Notes under the pieces: generated by a model
What the model saw: only the letters and a program-made list of their open reading frames with translations
The model's database searches: none
Told to the model about the DNA's origin: nothing
Translations under genes and position numbers: made by a program
Part shown: positions 33,849-42,086 of the stretch, piece by piece
Layout: each line of letters starts with the position of its first letter
Numbering within the stretch: the first letter of the stretch is position 1
NCBI GenBank assembly: GCA_016931995.1
Contig: JAFGDS010000069.1
Location: 1 to 64,000, forward strand
Reading direction: 5' to 3'
Length of the DNA stretch: 64,000 bases
DNA from: Pirellulales bacterium
GTDB lineage: Bacteria; Planctomycetota; Planctomycetia; Pirellulales; Thermoguttaceae

Positions 33849-34283
33849 ATGTCTACGCGCACACGGTTCTTGGCCCTTGGGCTGGGGTTGGCCGCGGTGT
33901 GGCTGGTCGTTCCCATGCTCGGCTGCAAGCCCGCCGAGTCGAAGAAGACGCCCGCGCCGCCGGCCGAGAGTGGGACCACGGTGCCTGACGAGAAACCGGT
34001 CGACGAGCCACCGGTGGTCGATCAGGAGCCGACTCCGCCGCCGGAGGTCACGCCGCCGGAGCCGACGCCCGAGCCGACGCCCGAAGCCACGCCGGCCGAG
34101 CCCCCGCCGTCCGTCGAGCCGCCGGCCGATCCGGCCCCGTCCGTCGAGCCGCCGGCCGATCCGGCCCCGTCCGTCGAGCCGCCGGTTGACCCCATTCCGC
34201 CGGTTGACCCCATTCCCCCGGCTAACCCCATTCCCCCGGCCGATCCCGTGCCGCCGGCGGAAACCCCGAAGCTGCCCACCTGA
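33849..34283 (+). CDS. Pro/Glu-rich repeat lipoprotein
   Basis: 144 residues; ATG 33849 with AAGGAGCG eleven bases upstream. A lipoprotein signal (LGLGLAAVWLVVPMLGC) ends at Cys26. The whole mature part is low complexity: PPEVTPPEPTPEPTPEATP, then three 10-residue units (PSVEPPADPA) and several PIPPVD/PIPPAN units. There is no folded domain. It is likely an extended wall-spanning or spacer lipoprotein; Pro-rich chains of this kind often bridge outer membrane and cell body. The repeats are also conserved as DNA, so copy number may vary between strains. Confidence 0.68.
   Translation: MSTRTRFLALGLGLAAVWLVVPMLGCKPAESKKTPAPPAESGTTVPDEKPVDEPPVVDQEPTPPPEVTPPEPTPEPTPEATPAEPPPSVEPPADPAPSVEPPADPAPSVEPPVDPIPPVDPIPPANPIPPADPVPPAETPKLPT
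34107..34193 (+). repeat. Tandem 30-base coding repeat, about three copies
   Basis: Two perfect copies (34107-34136 and 34137-34166) and a diverging third (from 34167) of a 30-base unit coding for PSVEPPADPA. A second run of 18-base units (PIPPVD-type) follows to about 34255. Both are in frame, so unit gain or loss would not disrupt the lipoprotein. Confidence 0.85.
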
Positions 34284-34322
34284 GCCACGCGCTGCCACGA
34301 GTATCCCACGGTCATCCCTTTC

Positions 34323-34349
34323 CTCCCCTCTCCCGCCGGGCGGGAGAGG
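34323..34349. repeat. Stem-loop CCCCTCTCCCGCC/GGCGGGAGAGGGG
   Basis: A perfect 13-base stem with a one-base centre in the convergent gap between the Pro-rich lipoprotein and PilZ genes, followed by TCGGGGATGAG. A sister element lies at 46343-46365 with the same flank (GGGGGTGAGG). It is a likely terminator. Confidence 0.8.
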
Positions 34350-34449
34350 GGTCGGGGATGAGCGTGTCGGCGCGTGCGACGAACGTCCTTTCGGGACGCG
34401 TCTGCGGCAGGAACGCCTGCACGATGCCCTCGCCCTAGGTCAAACGGGA

Positions 34450-34896
34450 TCAGGACGCCAGACGCTCGACAAACGTCGCCCCGATCTCGAAGCAATTCGG
34501 CGCGAGTCGCTGGCAGCGGGCCACCTCGACGACGCATTGGCACGTCGGCGGCAACACGGCCTGGAAGGCCGGATCGGGCAGAAGCATCCGCATCCGCTCC
34601 AAGGGAAAGAGCTGGCAGCTATGCAGGAAGGCCAGTCCCCCGCGCGAGACGTCCTTCGTGTAGATCTTGTGCCACTCGACGGTCCTCGGCAGCGCGGCGA
34701 ACGTTGGCCGATGCTCGAGCGCCCCCAGGCTGTGCAGGGTCCGCCGGGCAAAGCGGCGCTTGTCCTCGACGATGGCGCCGACGGCGTCCACGTCCTGGAA
34801 ATAGTCGGCCATGGATCGGGGTAGTTTGATCTCGCAGCGGAGACGCTTCACGAGCTCAAGGACGGCGCCCGGGCCGCCGTGATCGCCTTCCAACAT
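34450..34896 (-). CDS. PilZ domain protein (c-di-GMP receptor)
   Basis: 148 residues from ATG 34896 with GGAG eight bases upstream. A helical N-terminus of about 45 residues precedes a PilZ core. RRFARRTLHSL supplies the RxxxR motif and TKDVSRGGLAF the D/N-x-S-x-x-G motif; together these bind cyclic di-GMP in PilZ domains. Strands VVEVARCQRL and IGATFVERL complete the barrel. The gene overlaps the end of the HD-GYP gene by 49 bases, so translation is probably coupled: receptor and phosphodiesterase form a local c-di-GMP module. The output target is unknown. Confidence 0.75.
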   Translation of the reverse strand: MLEGDHGGPGAVLELVKRLRCEIKLPRSMADYFQDVDAVGAIVEDKRRFARRTLHSLGALEHRPTFAALPRTVEWHKIYTKDVSRGGLAFLHSCQLFPLERMRMLLPDPAFQAVLPPTCQCVVEVARCQRLAPNCFEIGATFVERLAS

Positions 34897-35846
34897 CGGA
34901 CCATCTCCTTGTCGAGCGACGCCTCGGCTTCGTCGTCGAGAATATCGAGCGCCTGGTGCACGGGCTTCTGTTTTCGGTAGGGCGTGTCGGAAGTCAATGC
35001 GCAATACACGTCGGCCACCGCGCAGAGCCGCGCCCAGGGATGGATCTCGTCGCCGACCACACCGACCGGGTAACCCGACCCGTCGCACCGTTCGTGGTGC
35101 TGGTAGACCATCATCGCCTGGGGCCAGCTTAGCTCTCCGCGCCGCATGAGATCGCGAAAGCCCGTCGTGGGATGGTTCTGGATTTCTTTGCGTTGTCGGG
35201 CGTTCAAGGGACCGGGCTTCTTGAGGATGCTCAGCACGACGTGTCGCTTGCCGACGTCGTGCAACAGCGCGCCCACGGCAAGCGACTGCAACTCACCGGG
35301 GTCACGAATGCCCAGACCCTGCGCCAGAAGCAACGAGCAGGCCGCCACGTTGAGCGAATGCGTGTAGAGTTGGTTGTCGTAGTCCAATAGCCCGAGCAGA
35401 TCCTGCACCACCACGTCGCCGCGGCAGATCAACCCGGTCATCCGCTGCGCGAGGCCGTTGGCCATGCCCACGAAGGCGTCCAGGCTGCTGTCGCCCAAGA
35501 CCCTGTGGAAGGCGGTCCTGCCGAAATCGTGCAAAACCCGAAACCGCCGCTCCGGGGCCAACCGCTCGTTCCGGCAAACCTTGTCGGCGATCGTCTGGTG
35601 TGAACCGTCTCGATCCGCTAAGCTCAGGTACAAGGTCTTGGTCCCGCGTTGGGCGAGTCGATCCAAGTCCGATTGCTTCACCGGATGGGCCCGGTCCCGG
35701 TACAATATCAGGGCCTTGCTCCTCTCCTGCTCGATGTAGAGATCGACCTGAAGGAAGTCGATCAGCGCGCGGAGCGATTCGATCGAGACCGGGATGAGGT
35801 CCGGGGACGCCTTCGAGATGGTGGACGCGTCGTCGGTGGCGGGCAT
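34848..35846 (-). CDS. HD-GYP domain c-di-GMP phosphodiesterase-like protein
   Basis: About 332 residues from ATG 35846 (an upstream ATG at 35966 would overlap the divergent SDR gene). The N-terminal 130 residues are a DUF3391-like sensory region (FLQVDLYIEQERSKALILYR). The catalytic part has HSLNVAA, LLHDVGKRHV (HD) and HHERCDGSGYPVG (HHERxDGxGYP). ADVYCALTSDTPYR is also typical. It should hydrolyse cyclic di-GMP, lowering its level. No receiver domain is present. It is coupled to the overlapping PilZ gene. Confidence 0.85.
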   Translation of the reverse strand: MPATDDASTISKASPDLIPVSIESLRALIDFLQVDLYIEQERSKALILYRDRAHPVKQSDLDRLAQRGTKTLYLSLADRDGSHQTIADKVCRNERLAPERRFRVLHDFGRTAFHRVLGDSSLDAFVGMANGLAQRMTGLICRGDVVVQDLLGLLDYDNQLYTHSLNVAACSLLLAQGLGIRDPGELQSLAVGALLHDVGKRHVVLSILKKPGPLNARQRKEIQNHPTTGFRDLMRRGELSWPQAMMVYQHHERCDGSGYPVGVVGDEIHPWARLCAVADVYCALTSDTPYRKQKPVHQALDILDDEAEASLDKEMVRCWKAITAARAPSLSS

Positions 35847-35964
35847 GCGTCGTCGCGCCGGGATTCCAAGTGCCTGGGGAGCCTCGGAAAAGATAGGGTG
35901 GCCGGCCGTGGCCGTCAAAGCGGCGGTCCGGCCAGGATAGTCCCAATGGAGGGGGTGTTGAGCC

Positions 35965-36906
35965 ATGCCAGGTAGACCATTGCACGTTGTGACGGGTGCG
36001 CTGGGTTATTCGGGCAAGTGCATCGCGAGGCGGTTGCTCGAGCTGGGCCACCGCGTGCGGACGTTGACCGGCTCGCCCGGACGCCCGAACCCCTTCAGCG
36101 ACGCCTTGGAAATTCACCCCTTCCACTTCGACCAGCCCGAGCGCCTCGTCGAGTCGCTCGCCGGCGCGGACGTGCTCTACAACACGTATTGGGTCCGCTT
36201 CAACCACCGCGAGTTCACGCACGCCGACGCCGTGCGCAACACGCTTGTGCTGTTTGACGCGGCCCGGCGCGCCGGGGTCCGCCGCGTCGTCCACGTCAGC
36301 ATTGCCAACCCCTCGGAAGATTCGCCGTTGGAATACTACCGCGGCAAGGCGCGGCTCGAGCGCGCCCTGGTCGATTCGGGGTTGTCGTACGCCATCCTCC
36401 GCCCGACCGTACTCTTCGGCAAGGAGGATATCCTGGTGAACAACATCGCTTGGAACGTCCGGCGGTTTGCCGTGCTGCCGGTTTTTGGCGGTGGTCAGTA
36501 CCGGATCCAGCCGGTCCACGTGGACGACCTGGCCCGGCTGGCCGTAGAGCAGGGCGCCGCGAGCGAGAACGTCATCCTCGACGCGGTTGGGCCGGAGACG
36601 TTCACCTACCGCCAGTTGCTGCTCACCCTGGCGGAAATCCTCGGCAAGCGGCGATGGATCGTGCCCGTGCCGGCCAGCGTCGGCTATCTCGGTTGCGTCG
36701 CGTTGGGCAAGCTGCTGGGCGACGTGATCCTCACGCGGGACGAGGTTCGCGGACTGATGGCGGGCTTGCTGGCCGTCGACTCGCCGCCGACCGGCACGGT
36801 TCTCCTAACCGACTGGGCCCGCCGGCGCGCCTCGACCCTCGGCCTGCGTTGGGCCAGCGAGTTGGCCCGGCGCCGCAACCGCCGCGAGGCCTACGACCGC
36901 CTTTGA
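35965..36906 (+). CDS. NAD(P)-binding atypical SDR / NDUFA9-like protein
   Basis: 313 residues with a Rossmann start VVTGALGYSGKCIARRLLE (GxxGxxG, about 9-15). It also has SIANPSEDSPLEYYRGKARLE (the YxxxK catalytic pair of SDRs replaced by a YYRGKA arrangement) and LRPTVLFG. This fits the atypical SDR a5 group near complex-I NDUFA9/TMR proteins rather than sugar epimerases. A later hydrophobic stretch (VGYLGCVALGKLLGDVIL) may touch the membrane. Substrate unknown. It stands alone, with stop codons 37 bases from the convergent Pal-like gene. Confidence 0.78.
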   Translation: MPGRPLHVVTGALGYSGKCIARRLLELGHRVRTLTGSPGRPNPFSDALEIHPFHFDQPERLVESLAGADVLYNTYWVRFNHREFTHADAVRNTLVLFDAARRAGVRRVVHVSIANPSEDSPLEYYRGKARLERALVDSGLSYAILRPTVLFGKEDILVNNIAWNVRRFAVLPVFGGGQYRIQPVHVDDLARLAVEQGAASENVILDAVGPETFTYRQLLLTLAEILGKRRWIVPVPASVGYLGCVALGKLLGDVILTRDEVRGLMAGLLAVDSPPTGTVLLTDWARRRASTLGLRWASELARRRNRREAYDRL

Positions 36907-36943
36907 CCGGTCCGAAGCCGAGCCCGCCTCGAGCATACGCCGA

Positions 36944-37837
36944 TCAGTACACGGTCGGGATCGTCTCGGTCCAGCCGACAACCGGGACGTTGGGGGCCAT
37001 GACGAACAATTCGACGCGGCGGTTGGCGCGGCGGTTCTGCTCGGAGCTGTTGGGGGCGATTGGCTGGTGGGAGCCGAACCCCGCCACGCCCATCTGGTCT
37101 TGCGCCACGCCCAGCTCGCGCAGCCGCCGGGCGACAGCCAGCGCCCGGGCGGTGCTCAGGTGCAGATTGGTGGGGAATTGCTCGCGGGCCGACCGTTTGG
37201 CGATCGCCCGGTCGTCCGTATGGCCCACCACCATCACGCGCAAGCCCTCCGCCTCGGCCCTCTTTAGCGTCTTGGCCAGATCGGCGAGGACCTTTTCCGC
37301 GCCGGGTTTCAGGTCGTCCTGGCCGCTGTCGAAAAGAATGTCCGTGTCCAGCTTGGCGATGCCGGTCCGCGGGTCGAACTTCAGTTCCGGGTGTTCGCGG
37401 GAGATGGCGGCCAACTGTCCACCCACGGCGGGCGGCACCAGCATCGGTCCGCCGCGGAGTTGCTCCTTGATGGCCTCGTGCTGCCGGCGGAAATCGGCCA
37501 GCCGTTGGCCGTCGCTCCCCACGCCGTCGTCGATCAGGGCCAGCTCCTCCTCCGTCCGCCGGAGTTGGTTTTCGATGTTGCGGCCGTGGATCTTGAGGTT
37601 TTCGATCTCGGCGAGCTGGGCCCGGTTTTGTTCGGACAGGGCCCGGTTCTGGGTTGTCAGGGCGTCAACCCGGCTTTGCGGCGCGAGACATCCGCCCGAC
37701 GCGAGCGCCAAGAGACCCAGGACGGCCACTGCGGGAGCGTGCCCCAGAGCGCGCGTCGCCCAGGGCGAGCGACCCGCGCGCATCGCGCCGCGAACAACCA
37801 GGCGCGCGCCAAGTGATTGGGCGTCAGACCGGCCCAT
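36944..37837 (-). CDS. OmpA/Pal-like peptidoglycan-associated lipoprotein
   Basis: About 297 residues from ATG 37837 (AGGAGTC nine bases upstream). A lipobox ASGGC at residue 50 ends a long signal region. A coiled coil follows (about 60-120, QNRALSEQNRAQLAEIENL). The C-terminal OmpA domain starts LDTDILFDSGQDDLKPGAEKV and has VVGHTDDRAIAKRSAREQFPTNLHLSTARALAV and GFGSHQPIAPNSSEQNRRANRRVELF, with the conserved peptidoglycan-binding TD...N..LS..RA and NRRVE positions. It would tie the outer membrane to peptidoglycan. The unusually long segment before the lipobox (50 residues) may mean the start is further in. Confidence 0.85.
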   Translation of the reverse strand: MGRSDAQSLGARLVVRGAMRAGRSPWATRALGHAPAVAVLGLLALASGGCLAPQSRVDALTTQNRALSEQNRAQLAEIENLKIHGRNIENQLRRTEEELALIDDGVGSDGQRLADFRRQHEAIKEQLRGGPMLVPPAVGGQLAAISREHPELKFDPRTGIAKLDTDILFDSGQDDLKPGAEKVLADLAKTLKRAEAEGLRVMVVGHTDDRAIAKRSAREQFPTNLHLSTARALAVARRLRELGVAQDQMGVAGFGSHQPIAPNSSEQNRRANRRVELFVMAPNVPVVGWTETIPTVY

Positions 37838-37886
37838 GATTCGACTCCTTTCGAATCGGTTTGCTTCCATGCCGGATCACGCGGCG

Positions 37887-38972
37887 TTAGCTAATCAGAT
37901 CCATGAGCCAACTGTTCACGCGATACGTGCCGCCCCAGCTCCACATATTCCACATGAGATCGACCATGAACATGCCGACGACGACGAGGATCACGGTGCA
38001 TCCGGCGAGGCTGAGGATATTCCAGGCGGAATAGGGCGCCTCGGGCAGGACCGCGGCCGGCGGGCCGGCGGCCGCCTGGGCGCTCATCGCGGCGTAGTCG
38101 CGCGACGCGGCCAGCACCGGACTGTCCATCACGGGCGCCGCCGCGCGCCCCCGCGCCGCGGGCACCGGGGCGATCGGCTCCAGTTCCTCAACCACGTCGG
38201 CGTCGAGCATGGCTGGCAGCCCCTCGGGGGCCAGGTCCTCCTCGCTTTCCAGCGCAATCACCTGCGAGCCGCTCTGGTCGTCTTCGCCGGCCTCGTCCAG
38301 GGGCGTCAGCAGGAAGTCGCCCTCCGTGTTCAGGGCGGTGGGCGCTTCCGAGTCGGCCGCTTCCTCGAGCGAAAGGACTTCGTCCTCGCCGAGTTGAAGC
38401 GATTCGTGGCCGCTGCCCACCAGGTCGAGCGGCTCTTCCAGCGAGAGCCCGCTGTCGGCCGGATCGACCAGCGAGATCCCGCTGTCGCCGCCGATGGTGA
38501 TGTCGCTGCCCGCGCCGCTGCCGCCGAGCACCAGATCGTCGTCGTCCAGCTCGTCGCCCGCCAATTCCAGCCCCGAGGAACTGCCGGTCGAGGAATCGAC
38601 CGACAAGTCCAATTGGCTGTCGCCCAGCGTCAGGTCGAGATCCTCGAAGCCCGAGAGGGACGAGCCCAGGTCGCTCTTCGTTTCGTGGAACAGCGCCTCG
38701 TCGGGCGGAGGACCGATCACCGTGCCGGAGGAGCCGGAATCGGAATGGCCCAACTCGACCTCGCTCAGCAGAACGTCCTCGTCAGACGACGTGTCCGGCG
38801 AGGCGGGCGGGCCCTGGGCGGCCAGGACGTCGATTTCCTCGGCGCGGAATTTCCAGTCGGCCCCGTCGCGATAGCCGTGCAACTCCTGCCGCTCGCGCAT
38901 CGCGTTGATCTCGGCCGGGCTCACGCCCAGGACTTCGGCGGCCTTCTCGACGTTGTAAAACTTAGTGGGCAT
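37887..38972 (-). CDS. Membrane-anchored excisionase-type HTH protein with acidic linker
   Basis: 361 residues. An N-terminal MerR/excisionase-like helix-turn-helix (NVEKAAEVLGVSPAEINAMRE, then GADWKFRAEEIDVLAAQ) spans about 1-52. About 240 residues of Asp/Ser/Gly-rich linker follow (DLDLTLGDSQLDLSVDSSTG, GEDEVLSLEEAADSE). One membrane helix (about 319-341, LAGCTVILVVVGMFMVDLMW) and a short tail close it. This topology (cytoplasmic DNA-binding head, membrane tail) suggests a ToxR-like membrane-tethered regulator or a nucleoid tether. The linker might instead be a phosphorylation or binding region. It is 5 bases downstream of a small secreted gene on the same strand, so cotranscribed. Confidence 0.75.
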   Translation of the reverse strand: MPTKFYNVEKAAEVLGVSPAEINAMRERQELHGYRDGADWKFRAEEIDVLAAQGPPASPDTSSDEDVLLSEVELGHSDSGSSGTVIGPPPDEALFHETKSDLGSSLSGFEDLDLTLGDSQLDLSVDSSTGSSSGLELAGDELDDDDLVLGGSGAGSDITIGGDSGISLVDPADSGLSLEEPLDLVGSGHESLQLGEDEVLSLEEAADSEAPTALNTEGDFLLTPLDEAGEDDQSGSQVIALESEEDLAPEGLPAMLDADVVEELEPIAPVPAARGRAAAPVMDSPVLAASRDYAAMSAQAAAGPPAAVLPEAPYSAWNILSLAGCTVILVVVGMFMVDLMWNMWSWGGTYRVNSWLMDLIS

Positions 38973-38977
38973 TCAGG

Positions 38978-39331
38978 TTACCTCTGTTCCGCCAACGCTT
39001 GAATCTCCCGGGGCAAGGGCGCCTTGCCGTTGAAGTCGGACATCTGCAGATCCCAGTGGATGTTGCGCACGCTCCGCAAGGTGATCCCGCCCGTGACGAG
39101 GTCGATGTGATATACACTGATCACGCGCCCGCGAGGATCGATCACCGTTACTTGCTGATACTTCTGTTCGACCGTCGTGCTGAAGGCCACGAGTCCGTCG
39201 CGCGCGGCGGCCACCTCGATCGGATTGCCGCGTTCCGTCGACCCTTGCGGCGCCCGACCACCGACCTCGGCCACCGTCGAGCCCAACAGAACCACTCCAA
39301 CCAAAAGGACACCCAGCACGAAGGTCTTCAT
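38978..39331 (-). CDS. Small exported hypothetical protein
   Basis: 117 residues from ATG 39331 with GAGGTGCG nine bases upstream. A signal peptide or anchor (MKTFVLGVLLVGVVLLGSTV) is followed by a beta-rich domain with DGLVAFSTTVEQKYQQVTVI, VISVYHIDLVTGGITLRSVR and IHWDLQMSDFNGKAPLP. No Cys and no known motif. The stop is 5 bases before the start of the HTH-membrane gene, so the two are almost certainly an operon; the protein may be the extracytoplasmic partner of that regulator. Confidence 0.72.
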   Translation of the reverse strand: MKTFVLGVLLVGVVLLGSTVAEVGGRAPQGSTERGNPIEVAAARDGLVAFSTTVEQKYQQVTVIDPRGRVISVYHIDLVTGGITLRSVRNIHWDLQMSDFNGKAPLPREIQALAEQR

Positions 39332-39572
39332 GACGCACCTCGAGAGGGATTCAAGAGGGCTGGGGATCCTAGATTCCATTCTAGGTACCCTGGGCCTCCA
39401 TTTCAAGCAAACTCGTCCCCAGAGAAGGGGGCGAAGAAGTGTATCGACAGGTGTCCGGGGGTGCAAGGGCAGCTTGAAGGTCCGGGCGCGACCCTTTTCC
39501 CAAACCGGGGTGGCGCCTAGAATTGGCGCGCCTGCGATAGGCTGTCCCGGCCGGTCACCCCGCGCTGATCTC

Positions 39573-40265
39573 ATGCCCACCCAACCCGAAAACGCGATCG
39601 TCGGAGCGCTCCTGAGTGGAGGTCTCGACAGCTCTATCCTTGTGGGGGACCTTCTCCGGAGGGGGAATCGGGTGCAACCGTTCTTCATCCGATCGGGGTT
39701 GACCTGGGAGCAGGGCGAGTTGACGGCGTCCGAGCAGTTTCTCAACGCCCTGGCCACGGACCGAATTGAGCCGCTGGTGGTGTTCGAGATGCCCCTGTGG
39801 GACCTGCACGGCGACCATTGGAGCGTCACCGGTCGGGACGTGCCGGGGGCCGACAGCGACGACACGGCCGTCTACCTGCCCGGGCGCAACGTGCTTCTCC
39901 TGGTCAAGGCGGCCATCTGGTGCCAGCGGCGCGGCATCCGCGAGCTTGCCCTGGGCGTGCTGGGAACGAGCCCTTTCGCCGACGCCCACGGACCGTTTTT
40001 CCACCACCTCGAGGCCATGTTCGCCCGGTCGGGCGACGGCGTGGTCCGCATCGTCCGGCCGTTCTCGGGGCTGAGCAAGCGACAAGTCATGGAACTGGGA
40101 CGCGATTTGCCGTTACAATGGACGTTCTCCTGCATTGCGCCGGTTGAAGGGCTGCACTGCGGGCGGTGCAACAAGTGCGCGGAGCGGATCAAGGCGTTCC
40201 GATCCGTCGGCATGGCCGACCCGACCCAATACGCCGACGCCGCTCGCCCCGCGGCCACCCACTAA
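39573..40265 (+). CDS. queC: 7-cyano-7-deazaguanine (preQ0) synthase
   Basis: 230 residues. The ATP pyrophosphatase loop SGGLDS is at 15-20, VYLPGRN at 100-106, and a zinc site of four Cys (C187, C196, C199, C202) at the C-terminus, as in QueC/ExsB. It makes preQ0 from CDG using ATP and ammonia, in the queuosine route. A queD-like gene follows after 21 bases. queE, which makes CDG, is not in the window. The insertion around residues 75-95 (LHGDHWSVTGRDVPG) is slightly longer than in E. coli. The start chosen is ATG 39573. Confidence 0.87.
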   Translation: MPTQPENAIVGALLSGGLDSSILVGDLLRRGNRVQPFFIRSGLTWEQGELTASEQFLNALATDRIEPLVVFEMPLWDLHGDHWSVTGRDVPGADSDDTAVYLPGRNVLLLVKAAIWCQRRGIRELALGVLGTSPFADAHGPFFHHLEAMFARSGDGVVRIVRPFSGLSKRQVMELGRDLPLQWTFSCIAPVEGLHCGRCNKCAERIKAFRSVGMADPTQYADAARPAATH

Positions 40266-40286
40266 AAACGCTTGCCTACTCACCCC

Positions 40287-40706
40287 ATGTTTCAGGTCAC
40301 CCGAGAGATCGACTTCTGCTACGGCCACCGCCTCCTGGATTATCAGGGCAAATGCGCGCGGCTGCACGGGCACAACGGACGCGTGCTCATCACAATCCAA
40401 ACCGCGATGCTCGACCCGCAAGGGATGGTCGTCGACTTCAACGAAATCAAGCGGTCCGTGGCCGGCTGGATCGACGAACACCTGGACCACCGCATGATCC
40501 TCCGGCGGGACGATCCGGCGGTGGCTCCGCTGGAGCAGTGGGGCGAACGCCCGTACCTGCTCGACGTGAACCCCACGGCCGAGAATCTCGCCCGACTCAT
40601 CTTCGAGCAGGCCCGAAGGGAGGGGCTTCCCGTGGTCGAGGTCCGGCTTTGGGAGACTCCGCAATGCCAGGCCGTTTTCGCGCCGGCTGACGGCGATGGG
40701 GCGTGA
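40287..40706 (+). CDS. queD: 6-carboxy-5,6,7,8-tetrahydropterin synthase (QueD)
   Basis: 139 residues. Zinc ligands are His14 (FCYGHRL) and His27/His29 in LHGHNGR; the catalytic Cys23 precedes them (CARLHGH). VVDFNEIK and DHRMIL with the late NPTAENLA and VEVRLWETPQCQAVF match the T-fold family. It converts dihydroneopterin triphosphate to CPH4, the second step of queuosine synthesis, feeding QueE and QueC. It lies 21 bases after queC and is likely cotranscribed. An upstream TTG (40272) is in frame but less likely. Confidence 0.86.
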   Translation: MFQVTREIDFCYGHRLLDYQGKCARLHGHNGRVLITIQTAMLDPQGMVVDFNEIKRSVAGWIDEHLDHRMILRRDDPAVAPLEQWGERPYLLDVNPTAENLARLIFEQARREGLPVVEVRLWETPQCQAVFAPADGDGA

Positions 40707-40750
40707 ACGCGGCTGCGCGGAGTTTGTTCCGGCGCCTCGTAACCGTTCAC

Positions 40751-40833
40751 AGGGGACTGTCCCGATTTTCGCGGCGCAGAGGACTCGGCTCTTTGGAGAT
40801 GGGTGAATCGCCGCGAAAATGGGACTGTCCCCT
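40751..40833. repeat. Long inverted repeat, AGGGGACTGTCCC...ATTTTCGCGGCG
   Basis: The left arm (about 40751-40775) and the inverted right arm (40809-40833) match at about 23 of 25 positions, with one extra base in the left arm. It fills the convergent gap between queD and prs. The GGGACTGTCCC core is itself a palindrome. It is a likely bidirectional terminator or REP-like element; only copy in the window. Confidence 0.85.
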
Positions 40834-40844
40834 TCCAGCTACCC

Positions 40845-41789
40845 TTACGGGAAGAGCCGGCTGACCGATTCGTTGCGGTGGATCCGTTTGATGGCTTCGC
40901 CCAGCAGGGGCGCGACGGTGAGGACCTCGATCTTGTCGATCGCGCGATCCTCGGCCAGGGGCACCGTGTCGGTTACGACAACCCGCTCGACCGGCGCGGC
41001 CTGGATCCGTTCCAGGGCGGCCCCGGCGAAGATGCCGTGCGTGGCGCCGAGGTAGATCGCCCGGGCCCCGGCGCGATGGACCATCTCCGCGGCGCCGCAG
41101 ATCGAGCCGGCCGTGCTGATCATGTCATCGAAGATCAGCGCGACCTTGCCGTCGATCGGGCCGCCGATCAGATTCGCCGTTTTCGTCTTGTCCGCGCCCG
41201 TGCGCCGCTTGTCGACGATCGCCAACTGGCCGTCCAGGGCGCTGACGTGCGTCAAGGCCCGTTTGATGCTGCCTTCGTCCGGGCTGATGATCGCAAGCTC
41301 ATCCTTCGAGAGATTCATCTTGCGGAAGTACTCGTCCAGGACGGGGGCGGCGTAGAGATGATCCACGGGAATGTCGAAGAAGCCCTGGATCTGTGCGGCG
41401 TGCAAATCCATGGCCAGCACGCGGTCGGCCCCGGCGCGGGTGATGAGGTTGGCCACGAGCTTGGCCGTGATGGGGACGCGCCCCGCGTCCTTGCGATCCT
41501 GCCGGGCGTAGCCGAAATAGGGTATCACCGCGGTGATCCGGTCCGCGCTGGCCCGCTTGAAGCTCTCGATCATGATCAAGAGCTCCATCAGGTTTTCGTT
41601 CACCGGAGGGCCGGTCGGCTGCACGAGGAAGACGTCGCGTCCGCGGACGTCTTCCTCGATCTTGCAGGAGATCTCGCCGTCGGGAAAATTGCCCACGCTG
41701 ATCCGCCCCAACGGCAGCGCGAGATACTCGCACACCCGCTTGGCCAGGGCGGGATTCGCCCGACCGCTAAAGACCTTCAAGTCGTTCAT
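40845..41789 (-). CDS. prs: Ribose-phosphate pyrophosphokinase (PRPP synthetase)
   Basis: 314 residues from ATG 41789. [12 protein letters not shown] and [18 protein letters not shown] match the ATP-binding start, [24 protein letters not shown] the flexible loop, [22 protein letters not shown] the PRPP synthase signature, and [14 protein letters not shown] the PRPP-binding loop. It forms PRPP from ribose-5-phosphate and ATP, for nucleotide, His and Trp synthesis and for apt in this window. Size and motifs are those of class I enzymes. Divergent from argB; stop 138 bases from queD with an inverted repeat between. Confidence 0.95.
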   Translation of the reverse strand: MNDLKVFSGRANPALAKRVCEYLALPLGRISVGNFPDGEISCKIEEDVRGRDVFLVQPTGPPVNENLMELLIMIESFKRASADRITAVIPYFGYARQDRKDAGRVPITAKLVANLITRAGADRVLAMDLHAAQIQGFFDIPVDHLYAAPVLDEYFRKMNLSKDELAIISPDEGSIKRALTHVSALDGQLAIVDKRRTGADKTKTANLIGGPIDGKVALIFDDMISTAGSICGAAEMVHRAGARAIYLGATHGIFAGAALERIQAAPVERVVVTDTVPLAEDRAIDKIEVLTVAPLLGEAIKRIHRNESVSRLFP

Positions 41790-41931
41790 GCCCGATGGAT
41801 GTCCTTTCGATTCCCATTGCCGACGGCCCAAACTTCTATCTTGCCAAGAAACCCGCTTGGGTTCCAGGGGGTGCCCAGCTTGGGGGGACTCGGGGTTCGG
41901 GACTTGGGAAACGGGAGCGCAGCGCCACGTT

Positions 41932-41959
41932 CCGACCTCCGAATTCCGACTTCCGACCT
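41932..41959. repeat. Short direct repeats TTCCGACCTCCGAATTCCGAC type
   Basis: Four phased CCGA-containing units (CCGACCTCCGAATTCCGACT, then TCCGACC) lie in the prs-argB divergent gap. It is a low-complexity dispersed repeat; no gene is seen in 41790-42086 beyond this and the argB promoter. Confidence 0.45.
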
Positions 41960-42003
41960 GGGGAGCAGCCGTTTGCGGCTTCGCAACGGGAGAGCCGGCG
42001 TGG

Positions 42004-42031
42004 TTGACACCCGCCAGCGCCTCTCTAAAAT
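42004..42031 (+). promoter_or_regulatory. Sigma70-type promoter of argB
   Basis: TTGACA (42004-42009, perfect), a 16-base spacer, TAAAAT (42026-42031, one mismatch). The start point near 42038 lies after the in-frame ATG at 42030, which therefore cannot be the argB start. This supports the GTG at 42087. The leader would be about 49 bases. Confidence 0.75.
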
Positions 42032-42086
42032 GAGGGGTTTGTCCCTTCCAAGCCCATCACCCCCCTTTGCGCCCCGGACCGCGCCC

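Noticed and set aside
36450-39002. A plus-strand open frame spanning 850 codons
   Set aside because: It crosses two minus-strand genes with clear motifs (OmpA-like and HTH-membrane) and the end of the SDR gene, with no coherent domain.
42030-42086. ATG at 42030 as the argB start
   Set aside because: It overlaps the -10 hexamer of the TTGACA-16-TAAAAT promoter, and the family start ([14 protein letters not shown]) begins at GTG 42087.
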